Positions 8,729-17,836 of a DNA stretch of 32,517 nucleotides are shown here, piece after piece (position 1 is the stretch's first letter; every line of letters begins with the position of its first letter). Both the position numbers and the translations under genes were made by a program. The stretch is from NCBI GenBank assembly GCA_902629495.1, contig CACORA010000024.1, positions 1-32,517 of the forward strand, read 5' to 3'. Source of the stretch: Planctomycetaceae bacterium. GTDB lineage: Bacteria > Planctomycetota > Planctomycetia > Pirellulales > UBA1268. The notes beneath the pieces were generated by a model, which had not been told where the DNA came from, ran no database searches, and saw nothing but the letters and a program-made list of their open reading frames with translations.

Positions 8729-9997
8729 ATGAGAGAGATCACCTGTTATTTTACAATACTGCTTTTATCAGCGGGCATCAGTCATGCGGCTTCCCAAGAC
8801 AGCCAGTGGGCACACTGGCGAGGCCCCAGTGGGAACGGAACAGCACCTGCAGCCTCTCCACCAACCACTTTCAGTCATACTGAAAATGTTCGTTGGAAAG
8901 CCCCAATCCCAGGACGCGGTTGCTCATCACCCGTTCTTTGGAATGATTCTGTCTTTGTCACAACAGCAATCCCTGTAGCTGGATCCAGCGGTGAACTGGA
9001 CTTTCAAATCCTTTGCTTTGATCGGGCTACGGGAATTGAAAAATGGAAACAAACAGCCATTCGTGCAACACCTCATGAAGGTACCCACTCCACCAATGGA
9101 TATGCATCAGCCTCTCCATGCACAGATGGCAAACATGTGTACGCGCACTTTGGTTCACAAGGTACGTTCTGCTTCACTGTAGATGGCCAACCTGTTTGGG
9201 ATCGTGACTTTGGTGACATGCACACACGGAATGAGTTTGGAGAAGGAAGTTCTCCAACACTGGCTTCAGAAATGCTTATCGTTCCATGGGATCATGAAGG
9301 ACCTTCAAAGTTGATTGCAGTGAACAAAATCACCGGTGACACTATCTGGGAAACCCCTCGGGATGAGCCAACGTGTTGGGCAACACCACTCATCACAAAA
9401 GACAACCGTGGTCGTGAGCAGATTGTCATGAATGGTCAGACTGCTGCCCGAGGGTATGAACTTGCCACCGGAAAAGAGTTGTGGAAATGCGGTGGGCAAA
9501 CTCAACGCCCATGTGCCTCGGCAGTCGCTGCAAATGGAGTAGCTTTTATTGGAAGTGGCTTTCGTGGCGCCTTCATCGGTGCTTTTGATCTCGCGGGTGA
9601 TGGCAATCTGTCTGGTGGGAAGAGTGTTCTCTGGACGCACAACCAAGATACTCCTGATGTGGCCTCTCCTCTCCTTTCAGGAAACCGCCTGTATTACTAC
9701 AAACAAAAAACCGGCCTTCTCACATGTGTTGATGCTTCGACAGGTGATTTTCACTATGAAACGCAAAGGCTCCCTGGCATGAACCGAACCTATGCCTCCC
9801 CAGTGGCTGCTGGTGGGCATGTGTATCTGACAGACAGAAGTGGTCAGATTGTAGTGATCAAAGACTCTCCCACCCTCGAGATTGTTGCTGAGAATGATAT
9901 GGCCGAGGGCATTGATGCCACTCCTGCACCTGTTCAAGACGTTCTTTTGATCCGTGGAGAAAAACATCTCTTTTGCATTGGATCACCACCGAAGTAA
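8729..9997 (+). CDS. Secreted PQQ/BamB-like beta-propeller protein
   Basis: 422 residues. A signal peptide (ITCYFTILLLSAGISHAAS) is followed by WAHWRGPSGNGTA, the usual opening of planctomycete PQQ-like repeat proteins. Repeated blades then appear as G-x-x-x-W motifs, for example ATGIEKWKQ, VDGQPVWDRD, ITGDTIWETPRD, ATGKELWKCGG and ASTGDFHYETQ. This fits an eight-bladed propeller of the outer-membrane assembly factor BamB type. These proteins rarely bind PQQ; binding or scaffolding in the periplasm is more likely. It diverges from the GroES-like gene across about 140 nt that must hold both promoters. No dehydrogenase catalytic motif is evident. Confidence 0.9.
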   Translation: MREITCYFTILLLSAGISHAASQDSQWAHWRGPSGNGTAPAASPPTTFSHTENVRWKAPIPGRGCSSPVLWNDSVFVTTAIPVAGSSGELDFQILCFDRATGIEKWKQTAIRATPHEGTHSTNGYASASPCTDGKHVYAHFGSQGTFCFTVDGQPVWDRDFGDMHTRNEFGEGSSPTLASEMLIVPWDHEGPSKLIAVNKITGDTIWETPRDEPTCWATPLITKDNRGREQIVMNGQTAARGYELATGKELWKCGGQTQRPCASAVAANGVAFIGSGFRGAFIGAFDLAGDGNLSGGKSVLWTHNQDTPDVASPLLSGNRLYYYKQKTGLLTCVDASTGDFHYETQRLPGMNRTYASPVAAGGHVYLTDRSGQIVVIKDSPTLEIVAENDMAEGIDATPAPVQDVLLIRGEKHLFCIGSPPK

Positions 9998-10160
9998 TTC
10001 GTGTACGAACATATCTCCACACGCTCCACACATCAGTTCATCTGACGTATGACAGATAGAACGCTGTGGGCATTTTCTGTATGGGTCGGTATTCGGTATG
10101 ATCTTTGTATGTTCCGTACTGTCGATAATTTCGTTCTTGCATGACTTCTCCTGTACTATG

Positions 10161-10184
10161 AGTCAGTCTTGCAGTCAGTCTTGT
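10161..10184. repeat. Tandem 12-bp duplication
   Basis: AGTCAGTCTTGC (10161–10172) is followed directly by AGTCAGTCTTGT (10173–10184). It sits just past the stop of the VOC gene, in the convergent gap after the propeller gene. It may be simple slippage. Confidence 0.7.
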
Positions 10185-10191
10185 AAACTCG

Positions 10192-10563
10192 CTACGCTTT
10201 CACACCCCACATAAAAAGTCGCAACCGATTTCCATCTGGATCCATGATTGTGAGTTCCCGAAATCCCTCCGGGTTGATGCTAGGCGGTTGCACATCGACT
10301 CCCGCGTGAATCAGCCTCTCGTGAATAGACTCAAGATCATCCACTTCAAATCCGAGACTCCACCGGCGACTCGCCGCACCCGGTTCTGGTCGGTCAATGA
10401 TCGCCAAGCGTGTGTCTCCTGCGGCAAGAAGCGCATACCCGTCGTCTACCACGCGGATCAGCACCCTCAAACCAAGCACTTGGCGATACCATTCGACCAA
10501 CGCCATCCAACGGGATGTCCGGATTTCTACGCTAAAAAGCTGTGGTACATCGTGAGCGGTCAT
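10192..10563 (-). CDS. VOC-superfamily (glyoxalase/dioxygenase-like) protein
   Basis: 123 residues, the length of a single-domain VOC protein. It shows two beta-alpha-beta-beta-beta modules: LFSVEIRTSRWMALVEWYRQVLGLRV...GYALLAAGDTRLAI in the first half and SLGFEVDDLESIHERLIHAGV...FRELTIMDPDGNRLRLF in the second. The D-P-D-G-N-x-L-x-L-F ending and the W-Y-x-x-V-L-G-L block are hallmarks. A conserved Glu in the first strand (V-E-I) may act with the C-terminal region in metal binding, but the first module lacks the usual leading His, so enzymatic activity is uncertain. It diverges from lysS across about 106 nt. Confidence 0.85.
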   Translation of the reverse strand: MTAHDVPQLFSVEIRTSRWMALVEWYRQVLGLRVLIRVVDDGYALLAAGDTRLAIIDRPEPGAASRRWSLGFEVDDLESIHERLIHAGVDVQPPSINPEGFRELTIMDPDGNRLRLFMWGVKA

Positions 10564-10669
10564 AATGAGAAGGGTTGTACACGACGACCCAACTTCCCGA
10601 AAAGTGGCTCACACCCGACAATATAGGATTTCGTTCCATTCTCCCTTCTCAAATCTGAATCCGGTTACC

Positions 10670-12184
10670 ATGACAAAGCCCTCACCTCCACAAGATACGT
10701 CCACTTCCTCGTCTCCATCCAAAGGTACTGGCGCGTCCTTGGAACAGGCACGCCGTGACAAACTTGAACGTCTGAAGTCTTTGGGAATCGATCCGTGGGG
10801 ACATCGTTTTGAAAACCCAATACCTATTGGGGATGTTCGAAAGACTGGTGAATCACTCGTGCAACCGGATGACGGCAATGGTCCAAACGTCCGTGTTGCT
10901 GGACGAATCATGCTGCTTCGGAGTGCTGGAAGTCTTGTGTTCCTCGACCTGACTGACCGCACCGACCGTATCCAGATCATGCTTGGAAAAAAACAGGTTG
11001 GGGCGGAAGTATGGCCAATCGTGAAATGCCTCGACCTTGGTGATCTTATTGGCATTGATGGACGGCTTGGTTATTCAAAGACAGGAGAGCTCACAATTTT
11101 TGCAACCGGCATTGAGTTTCTTACAAAATCACTTGAAACCCCACCGGACAAATATCATGGACTTGTTGATCCAGAGCTCAAGCAGCGCATGCGATATCTT
11201 GATCTCATTCACGGTGAGGGTGTGCGAGAGCGTTTTATAGCTCGAAGCCGAATCATCGAAGCCATTCGTCATGTTTTGAAATCCCGCGGGTATCTTGAAG
11301 TTGAAGGACCAACGCTTCAAGAAAGTGCAGGCGGTGCGGCTGCTCGTCCTTTTCAGACACATCACAATGCACTTGATATCCCCTTAGTCCTTCGCATTGC
11401 CTTAGAATTACATCTCAAGCGACTTCTTGTTGGTGGACTTGAAAGAGTATTCGAGCTTGGTCGTGTGTATCGTAATGAAGGCGTGAGCCCAAGACATAAT
11501 CCTGAGTTCACGATGCTCGAAGCGTATGAAGCCTACGGCGACTACGGCACAATGATGGATCTCACGGAATCCATTCTCATTGAGTCCGCAAAGACTGCTG
11601 GTTCACCGCAACAGTTTGATTGGATGGGTCACTCTATTGACCTCACACCACCATTTCGACGAGCAAAATATGATGACCTTTTGCGGGAGGTCACTGGATG
11701 TGATCCAAGTGATACAGACAGTATTTTGCATGCCGCCACTCAAGCAGGGATTGAAACAGCGGGACGTCATGCGGACGTAATCAAAAGTGATCTCTTTGAA
11801 GCAACTGTTGAAAAAACGCTTTCTGGTCCCGTATTTGTCATTGATTACCCTGCCGCAGTGTGCCCACTGACAAAGCGTAAGGCAGACAATCCATCCGTTG
11901 CAGAACGATTTGAGTTGTATGTGGCAGGCATGGAAATTGCTAATGCCTATACGGAACTGAATGATCCAGATCTACAAGAAGAGCTTTTTCGAACACAACT
12001 TGCCGGACTTTCTGAAGACGATTCAATGGCTCGAATGGATACTGACTTTATTCGCGCGCTCCGTCACGGCATGCCACCGGCCGGTGGCCTTGGTATTGGT
12101 ATTGATCGGCTTGTCATGTTTCTAACTGCAGCCACAAGCATTCGTGACGTCATTTTATTTCCCATTCATCGACAACACTCTTAA
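10670..12184 (+). CDS. lysS: Lysyl-tRNA synthetase, class II
   Basis: 504 residues from the ATG at 10670; the frame is open upstream into the divergent VOC gene, but the family N-terminus (RRDKLERLKSLGIDPWGHRFE) begins shortly after this ATG. An N-terminal OB-fold anticodon-binding domain (VRVAGRIMLLRSAGSLVFLD) leads into the class II core: RMRYLDLIHGEGVRERF (motif 1 region), GGAAARPFQTHHNALD, RVYRNEGVSPRHNPEFTMLE (motif 2) and GGLGIGIDRLVMFLT (motif 3). It charges tRNA-Lys in the cytoplasm. The permease gene starts 24 nt downstream, so the lysS–lol–ilvE cluster is probably one transcript. Confidence 0.97.
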   Translation: MTKPSPPQDTSTSSSPSKGTGASLEQARRDKLERLKSLGIDPWGHRFENPIPIGDVRKTGESLVQPDDGNGPNVRVAGRIMLLRSAGSLVFLDLTDRTDRIQIMLGKKQVGAEVWPIVKCLDLGDLIGIDGRLGYSKTGELTIFATGIEFLTKSLETPPDKYHGLVDPELKQRMRYLDLIHGEGVRERFIARSRIIEAIRHVLKSRGYLEVEGPTLQESAGGAAARPFQTHHNALDIPLVLRIALELHLKRLLVGGLERVFELGRVYRNEGVSPRHNPEFTMLEAYEAYGDYGTMMDLTESILIESAKTAGSPQQFDWMGHSIDLTPPFRRAKYDDLLREVTGCDPSDTDSILHAATQAGIETAGRHADVIKSDLFEATVEKTLSGPVFVIDYPAAVCPLTKRKADNPSVAERFELYVAGMEIANAYTELNDPDLQEELFRTQLAGLSEDDSMARMDTDFIRALRHGMPPAGGLGIGIDRLVMFLTAATSIRDVILFPIHRQHS

Positions 12185-12207
12185 TTCAAGCAATAGCCCA
12201 TCACCAG

Positions 12208-13848
12208 ATGTATAAACTTCTTCTTTGCTGGCGCTACCTACGCACTCGCTGGATCGCATTGGCCAGCGTGATCAGCGTGACGCTTGGAGTAGCTACCATG
12301 ATTGTTGTCAATGCTGTCATGGCTGGGTTTTCAAATGAGATGCAGACGCGCATCCATGGCATTCTCTCCGATATTGTTTTTGAGAGTCACTCTCTATCTG
12401 GTTTTCAAGATCCAGAATGGCATATGGAAGAAATTCGTCGAGTCGCTAGTGACTCTATCATTGGCATGACACCAACGGTCACGGTTCCTGCCATGCTTTC
12501 GTTTCAGGTCCGTGGGCAGTGGATCACCAGGCAGGTAATGTTCATTGGCATTGATGAATCCACTCATGCAGCGGTAAGTGATTTTGGTGCGTATCTCCAG
12601 CATCCAGAGAATCGACACCGACTCTCTTTTGATTTACGTGACGGAGGCTATGACACTCGTGATAGTCAATCCGAAGGACCAGGGCCCTCTCGACCTGCCC
12701 TTGGTGGTGCTGGTTGGCCACATCGTCGAACAAAAGTAGAGCGAGAGCGGATTTGGAAGCAAAAATTGAAAGAGACCGCTGGCAACCCTGATACTGCACT
12801 CAATACCAACACCAATCAACCAACGCGATCAATTGATGCTCAAGTTGATGCCATTCTTGACGTGACCGACACCAAATCTGTCGCCTCTGAGGAATCAACA
12901 TCGAATGCTGAGAATGACAACTCCGCGGCTCCCCAAAACCCTTTCAGTGCTGCCCGTCCTCAACAGGGTCGCACTATGGATCTTGCGACCGAGCAGTTTA
13001 CGGGCGTTGTTCCAGGCATTGGTCTGGCAAGCTTCCGTGACTCCACAGGTGTTGATCGCTTCCTCGTATTACCAGGAGATGATGTAAAAATCACTTTTCC
13101 AACCGCGGGTACACCCCCAAAGGCCGTCAGTGATAACTTTACAATCGTTGACTTTTATGAAAGCAAGATGAGTGAGTATGACTCAAATTTTGTCTTCGTA
13201 CCGATCGCTGCTCTCCAGCGAATGAGGGGCATGATCGAACCGGAGACTGGTCTGGCCAGTGTGAATTCCATCCAGATCAAACTGAAGGATGGTGTGAGCC
13301 TTGATGATGTTCGTAACAGGCTGCGACAAGCATTCCCTCCGGAACTGTACGCTGTTTCAACATGGCGAGACAAACAGGGCCCACTTCTTTCAGCTGTTGA
13401 TATGGAAATGGCTGTTCTAAATATCTTGCTCTTCTTAATCATCGCGGTGGCCGGCTTTGGTATCTTGGCCATCTTTTTTATGATTGTTGTTGAAAAAACC
13501 CGTGACATTGGCATCCTCAAATCTCTTGGCGCCAGTGCATCTGGTATCGCTGGCGTTTTTCTTGGGTACGGACTCTTTCTTGGCATCGTTGGCGCTGGGG
13601 CCGGACTCATTTTAGGACTCACAATTACATGGAATCTCAATCGAATTCGATCCTTCGTTGAATGGTGGACTGGACAAAGTGTCTTTGACCCATCCATTTA
13701 TTACTTTTTTAAGATTCCTACAATTATTGATCCTTTCACCGTTTTTTGGATCATTGTGGGTGCAATCACAATCGCTGTTGCGGCCAGCGTATTACCAGCT
13801 TTACGTGCTGCACGCCTCCATCCCGTTGAGGCATTGAGACATGAGTGA
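12208..13848 (+). CDS. LolC/LolE-like ABC transporter permease with large periplasmic insertion
   Basis: 546 residues, against roughly 400–420 for typical LolC/E. Helix 1 (about 16–40) is followed by a periplasmic domain and then three C-terminal helices (about 398–425, 445–475, 505–530) of the FtsX/MacB type, with ARLHPVEALRHE at the end. Residues about 144–262 form a polar, low-complexity stretch rich in Asn, Thr, Ser, Gln and Arg, inserted before GVVPGIGLASF, the equivalent of the usual P-G-I-x-L-G motif. The gene overlaps the ATPase gene by 8 nt. The likely role is lipoprotein release from the inner membrane, or macrolide-exporter-like transport; a single permease gene suggests a homodimer. 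The exact substrate is inferred. Confidence 0.9.
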   Translation: MYKLLLCWRYLRTRWIALASVISVTLGVATMIVVNAVMAGFSNEMQTRIHGILSDIVFESHSLSGFQDPEWHMEEIRRVASDSIIGMTPTVTVPAMLSFQVRGQWITRQVMFIGIDESTHAAVSDFGAYLQHPENRHRLSFDLRDGGYDTRDSQSEGPGPSRPALGGAGWPHRRTKVERERIWKQKLKETAGNPDTALNTNTNQPTRSIDAQVDAILDVTDTKSVASEESTSNAENDNSAAPQNPFSAARPQQGRTMDLATEQFTGVVPGIGLASFRDSTGVDRFLVLPGDDVKITFPTAGTPPKAVSDNFTIVDFYESKMSEYDSNFVFVPIAALQRMRGMIEPETGLASVNSIQIKLKDGVSLDDVRNRLRQAFPPELYAVSTWRDKQGPLLSAVDMEMAVLNILLFLIIAVAGFGILAIFFMIVVEKTRDIGILKSLGASASGIAGVFLGYGLFLGIVGAGAGLILGLTITWNLNRIRSFVEWWTGQSVFDPSIYYFFKIPTIIDPFTVFWIIVGAITIAVAASVLPALRAARLHPVEALRHE

Positions 13849-14569
13849 CGAAACAACTGCCAGTCCTTTACTCTCCGTAAGAGGTATTCGCAAGAACTAT
13901 CGTTCTGGGGGAGGTGTTCTTGAGGTCTTACAGGGTGTGGATTTTCATGTTCTTCCTGGAGAGTTTGTAGCAATTGTTGGTCAAAGTGGCTCAGGCAAAA
14001 GCACGCTGTTGCACCTCATGGGCCTGCTTGACGCTCCTGATGCTGGAGAAGTGTGGCTCGAAGGTAAGAGAATTGATCATCTTCCAGCCGCCCAACGTGA
14101 TGGACTTCGAAATACCGTCATTGGCATGGTCTTTCAGGCTTATCATCTCCTTCCAGAACTTTCTGCTTTGGAAAATGTTCTCGCTCCTCTTCTTGTGCGT
14201 CACGGAGTCATGGAGTGGCTGAAAGCAGGGACTCATGCACGAGATCAGGCCAAAATGCTCCTTGATCGCTTCGGGCTCGGCGAACGAATGCGACACAAAC
14301 CTCGGCAGCTATCGGGAGGTGAAATGCAGCGTGTAGCAATCGCACGCGCACTCATCACTCATCCACATGTTCTGCTTGCAGATGAGCCCACGGGCAATCT
14401 TGATGAGTCCACTGGTGTAGATATCCTAGATGCCATTTGTGAGTTGAACCGCCGGGATGGCCTTTCTATAGTGCTTGTGACACACGACACTGCAATCGCT
14501 AATCGTGCAAATAGAATTGTTCGTCTCGCTGCTGGGCGAGTCGAACAGGTTGATTCATCTCCTGCATAA
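13841..14569 (+). CDS. lolD: LolD-like ABC transporter ATPase
   Basis: 242 residues with all ABC motifs: Walker A G47-QSGSGK-S54, Q-loop and following VFQAYHLLPELSALENVLAP, signature LSGGEMQRVAIARAL, Walker B VLLADEPTGNLDE and the H-loop LVTHD. S-A-L-E-N-V and L-A-D-E-P-T-G-N-L-D are typical of the LolD/MacB subgroup that partners FtsX-type permeases. The start lies inside the end of the permease gene (8-nt overlap), pointing to translational coupling and one complex. The symbol is by family; a MacB-type export role remains possible. Confidence 0.92.
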   Translation: MSDETTASPLLSVRGIRKNYRSGGGVLEVLQGVDFHVLPGEFVAIVGQSGSGKSTLLHLMGLLDAPDAGEVWLEGKRIDHLPAAQRDGLRNTVIGMVFQAYHLLPELSALENVLAPLLVRHGVMEWLKAGTHARDQAKMLLDRFGLGERMRHKPRQLSGGEMQRVAIARALITHPHVLLADEPTGNLDESTGVDILDAICELNRRDGLSIVLVTHDTAIANRANRIVRLAAGRVEQVDSSPA

Positions 14570-14583
14570 AATGAGACCGCACT

Positions 14584-15444
14584 ATGTCACGAAAAATATT
14601 CATGAATGACAGCCTTGTTCCTGAGAGTGAGGCTCGTGTGAGTGTCTTTGATCATGGGCTGCTCTATGGTGACGGTGTTTTTGAAGGTCTTCGCAGCTAC
14701 TCTGGTCATGTTTTTCGACTCGATGCGCATATTGACCGTCTGTGGGCAAGTGCTGATGCCATTCGACTCAAAATTCCACTTTCAAAGGACGACGTCAAGC
14801 AAGCAGTGAACGAGACTCTGCTCGCAAACAATCTATCTGATGGTTATGTTCGCCTCATCGTGACCCGCGGTGCAGGAAGCCTTGGACTTGACCCAAATCG
14901 GACAAAAGATCCCCAGGTCATTGTCATTGCCGATACTATTTCACTCTACCCAAAAGAGTATTACGAAAAAGGCTTGAGCATCGTAACTGCTGCCACGCAG
15001 CGAGTGCACTCAGCGGCCCTTTCGCCACGGATAAAATCACTCAACTATCTCAATAATGTCCTAGCTAAAATGGAAGGATTACAAGCAGGGTGTGTCGAGG
15101 CTCTCATGCTGAACCACAAGGGTGAAGTCGCTGAGTGTACAGGTGACAACATTTTTATTGCCCGTTGTGGCAAACTCCTGACACCACCAAAAGATGCGGG
15201 CATCCTAGAAGGTATTACTCGTAATGCTGTCATGGAGTTAGCACATGGTGCAGATATCAACTGCACTGAAACCACACTGACTCGCTATGACTTATATACT
15301 GCTGATGAGTGCTTCCTTACTGGGACGGCTGCTGAAATAATCCCGGTTGTTGATATTGATGGTCGTTCCATCGGCACAGGGGCACCTGGGCCCATCACTG
15401 CTACATTGACTCGTGCCTTTCACGCATTGGTACATGGCTCATAA
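14584..15444 (+). CDS. ilvE: Branched-chain amino acid aminotransferase (class IV)
   Basis: 286 residues, a fold-type IV PLP enzyme. Visible are VFDHGLLYGDGVFEGLRSY at the N-terminus, K151 in SPRIKSLNYLNN (the PLP-binding lysine), EALMLNHKGEVAECTGDNIF and FLTGTAAEIIPVVDIDGR, all in the order expected for IlvE. It carries out the last step of Leu, Ile and Val synthesis. D-amino acid aminotransferase and aminodeoxychorismate lyase share the fold, but the G-V-F-E-G-L-R and L-T-G-T-A-A-E motifs favour IlvE. It starts 14 nt after the ATPase stop and is probably in the same transcript, and converges on ispE. Confidence 0.92.
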   Translation: MSRKIFMNDSLVPESEARVSVFDHGLLYGDGVFEGLRSYSGHVFRLDAHIDRLWASADAIRLKIPLSKDDVKQAVNETLLANNLSDGYVRLIVTRGAGSLGLDPNRTKDPQVIVIADTISLYPKEYYEKGLSIVTAATQRVHSAALSPRIKSLNYLNNVLAKMEGLQAGCVEALMLNHKGEVAECTGDNIFIARCGKLLTPPKDAGILEGITRNAVMELAHGADINCTETTLTRYDLYTADECFLTGTAAEIIPVVDIDGRSIGTGAPGPITATLTRAFHALVHGS

Positions 15445-15483
15445 TTCAGCAATATCTCTATTGATTCCCCCATATAAGGCCAT

Positions 15484-16371
15484 TCATGGACACAGCCTCA
15501 CAGGAAATACTGCATGCCAACCCATTGATTCCATTCGTCCTGCAATATGTTTTGCCTCAGCCCATGTATGAGTAAGCGTAAAGCATGCACTCCCACTACC
15601 GGTGAGCATTGGATGCAAGCCACCTGCTCGTCCGAAGTCCGATAACAACCGATCGATCTCTGGTGTTAGGGAACAGGCTGGCAACTGCAGCGCATTATGC
15701 ATCAATGGAATAGCATCGTGCAGTCCCGATTGAAGCATGTTGCCAAGTTGGGACGCCTCTCCTCGCCGAGATGCATCGGGCAGACACTTCTGATAGACCA
15801 AAGCTGTCGAAAGACTTACCACCGGCTTCACAATAACAGCGGCATACGAATTGATGCGGTCGATGGGATGTACCTGCTCACCACGACCCATGACCGTCGC
15901 CGGTCCCTGTGTAAAGAACCACGGGATATCACTTCCAAGTTGAGCACCCACACATGCAAGCTGCTCAACTGACCAATCAAGGTGCCAGACATCGGCTGCT
16001 GCCTGAATCACTGCGGCCGCATCGCTTGAACCACCGCCGAGTCCAGCTCCGGATGGGATCTGCTTTTGAAGATAAATCTCAAGGCCGGACTTGATGCCAG
16101 CTTCTCGGGCAAGGGCCTCAGCCGCTCGTACAACAAGATTTTCTTTTCCGATCGGAACATCACCGGCAAACACCGGATCCAGTCGTGCAATCCTTCCTTG
16201 CAACTGTACTGTCAACGTGATTCCCTCTGTCTGCGTGGGAGTCACGTGAAGTGTGTCGTGCAGTGTGACAGGCACTATTAAGGACTCAATGTCATGATAA
16301 CCATCATCGCGCCTTTCGATGACTGCCAAAGACAGATTGAGTTTTGCTGGAGCATGAATCGTGATGGTCAC
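15484..16371 (-). CDS. ispE: 4-diphosphocytidyl-2-C-methyl-D-erythritol kinase
   Basis: 295 residues, GHMP kinase family. The N-terminus HAPAKLNLSLAVIERRDDGYHDIESL is the IspE substrate-binding start, with the catalytic Lys in P-A-K-L-N. The ATP-binding glycine-rich loop is PSGAGLGGGSSDAAAVIQAA (about 105–125), followed by SDIPWFFTQGPATVMGRGE and MLTGSGSACFTL near the C-terminus. It phosphorylates CDP-ME in the non-mevalonate isoprenoid pathway. Start is GTG at 16371. A small membrane protein gene lies 58 nt upstream on the same strand. Confidence 0.96.
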   Translation of the reverse strand: MTITIHAPAKLNLSLAVIERRDDGYHDIESLIVPVTLHDTLHVTPTQTEGITLTVQLQGRIARLDPVFAGDVPIGKENLVVRAAEALAREAGIKSGLEIYLQKQIPSGAGLGGGSSDAAAVIQAAADVWHLDWSVEQLACVGAQLGSDIPWFFTQGPATVMGRGEQVHPIDRINSYAAVIVKPVVSLSTALVYQKCLPDASRRGEASQLGNMLQSGLHDAIPLMHNALQLPACSLTPEIDRLLSDFGRAGGLHPMLTGSGSACFTLTHTWAEAKHIAGRMESMGWHAVFPVRLCP

Positions 16372-16429
16372 GTCTGATCTCTTCTGCAGAGACTATTGCA
16401 TCATCTTACCGACGGCGGTCAACACATTT

Positions 16430-16645
16430 TTATCGCCATGAGGCTACAAATGCGACTGTCCCAAGCGCTAAAATAAGACCAATGGCGACGAGTATTGAAA
16501 GCAGTAAAGCAATACTTCGTCCAGCCCAAAGATCGTCTGTAATCATGTCTGATCGATCACTTTTTTCAAATGATTGATTCCACACCGGGAAAACTTGTTC
16601 ATCATAAACCCAGTCAGTTCGCTCCTCAAAACGCTTCTGATTCAT
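16430..16645 (-). CDS. Small single-pass membrane protein, unknown function
   Basis: 71 residues from the ATG at 16645; the frame extends to 16675 but this ATG has a purine-rich GAGA before it. A hydrophilic, charged N-terminal part with tryptophans (RTDWVYDEQVFPVWN) is followed by one C-terminal transmembrane helix (about 48–69, ALLLSILVAIGLILALGTVA). I do not recognise the family. It lies upstream of ispE on the same strand and diverges from rlmN. Confidence 0.6.
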   Translation of the reverse strand: MNQKRFEERTDWVYDEQVFPVWNQSFEKSDRSDMITDDLWAGRSIALLLSILVAIGLILALGTVAFVASWR

Positions 16646-16747
16646 TCTCAACAGTCCTACTTCGGCAAAACACACAGTATGATTGGAATATCAGATTAGA
16701 CTGTAGTCCGTATGCCCGTATCCCGCCAGTGGGAATTCTGCCGTCCG

Positions 16748-17836
16748 ATGCTCCACATACTTGAACCTCAAACACCACTCGAAAAATGGCTGAGTGACAA
16801 AGAACAGCCGTCTTATCGTGCCAAATCAATCAGGCGCTGGCTGTTTGCCAGTCGAGTTGAATCATTTCGTGAAATGACCGACCTTCCTGAAACCCTCAGG
16901 CGTGATCTGGAAGAGAGCTTTTCATTGTGGACCACAAAAACTGTCCGTCATGACCGATCTGATGATGGCACCGAAAAACTGCTCCTGCAACTGCATGACA
17001 AACAAATGATCGAATGTGTCATGCTCCGTGATGGCATACGACGAACTGTCTGCATCAGTTCTCAGGTCGGCTGTGCGATGGGCTGTGTCTTTTGTGCCAG
17101 TGGACTTGATGGCGTTATTCGCAACCTTTCGACGGGAGAAATCGTCGAACAACTTCTACGGCTGACACGACTTCTCCCTCCAGATGAAAGAATTAGTCAC
17201 ATCGTTGTCATGGGCATGGGTGAACCTCTTGCAAACCTCAATCGTCTATTGCCAGCACTCGCTGAGGCTCAACGAAAGGATGGGCTTGGCATCTCACAAC
17301 GCCGAATCACCATATCCACAGTTGGTCTACCATCCGCCATGGATAAATTGACAGGCATTAATCCAGGCTATCATCTTGCCGTTTCCCTGCATGCCGCAAC
17401 AGACACGCTTCGCTCTGAACTTGTGCCCGTCAATAAGTCCACCGGACTCTCTGATATTATGGCAGCTGCAGATCGTTATTGGGAAACCTCAGGAAGACGA
17501 CTCACATTTGAATATGTACTGCTTGGCACCGTCAATGACTCACCGGCACACGCATCATCTCTTGTGCGCTTGCTTGCTGGTCGAGCAGCACTTGTCAATG
17601 TGATCCCATATAACGTTGTCGCCGGATTACCCTGGAAAGAACCAACCCATAAAGCCTGCGAGCAATTTCTGACAGCCTTACAAAATGCTCATGTCAACGT
17701 GCAGGTAAGACGACGCAAAGGATCTCGCATTGACGCAGCCTGTGGCCAACTCCGTCGACTGAAAACACAAGGCCTCGATATGACATCGACAATCGACTCA
17801 TCATGCAATACGCAACACTCAGAACAATCCAATTAA
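16748..17836 (+). CDS. rlmN: Dual-specificity 23S rRNA/tRNA adenine C2 methyltransferase RlmN
   Basis: 362 residues from the ATG at 16748; the frame is open to an ATG at 16712, but the shorter form matches the family N-terminus (LEKWLSDKEQPSYRAKSIRR). A radical SAM motif C109-AMG-C113-VF-C116 sits in CISSQVGCAMGCVFCASG. MGMGEPLANLNR, RITISTVGL and VSLHAATDTLRSELVPVNK follow. The C-terminal methyl-carrier Cys (C332) is in RIDAACGQL. It methylates A2503 of 23S rRNA and A37 of some tRNAs. The last 18 nt overlap the 3' end of the convergent membrane protein gene. Confidence 0.97.
   Translation: MLHILEPQTPLEKWLSDKEQPSYRAKSIRRWLFASRVESFREMTDLPETLRRDLEESFSLWTTKTVRHDRSDDGTEKLLLQLHDKQMIECVMLRDGIRRTVCISSQVGCAMGCVFCASGLDGVIRNLSTGEIVEQLLRLTRLLPPDERISHIVVMGMGEPLANLNRLLPALAEAQRKDGLGISQRRITISTVGLPSAMDKLTGINPGYHLAVSLHAATDTLRSELVPVNKSTGLSDIMAAADRYWETSGRRLTFEYVLLGTVNDSPAHASSLVRLLAGRAALVNVIPYNVVAGLPWKEPTHKACEQFLTALQNAHVNVQVRRRKGSRIDAACGQLRRLKTQGLDMTSTIDSSCNTQHSEQSN

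Noticed and set aside
8263..8883. 206-codon plus-strand frame
   Set aside because: It runs antisense to the GroES-like gene and out of frame with the start of the propeller gene; no recognisable domain.
8729..9997. Quinoprotein dehydrogenase call for the propeller protein
   Set aside because: It is too short and lacks dehydrogenase catalytic residues; a BamB/PQQ-like binding propeller fits better.
13155..13697. 180-codon minus-strand frame
   Set aside because: Antisense to the permease, with Met/Ser/Pro-rich content typical of shadows of membrane-protein genes.
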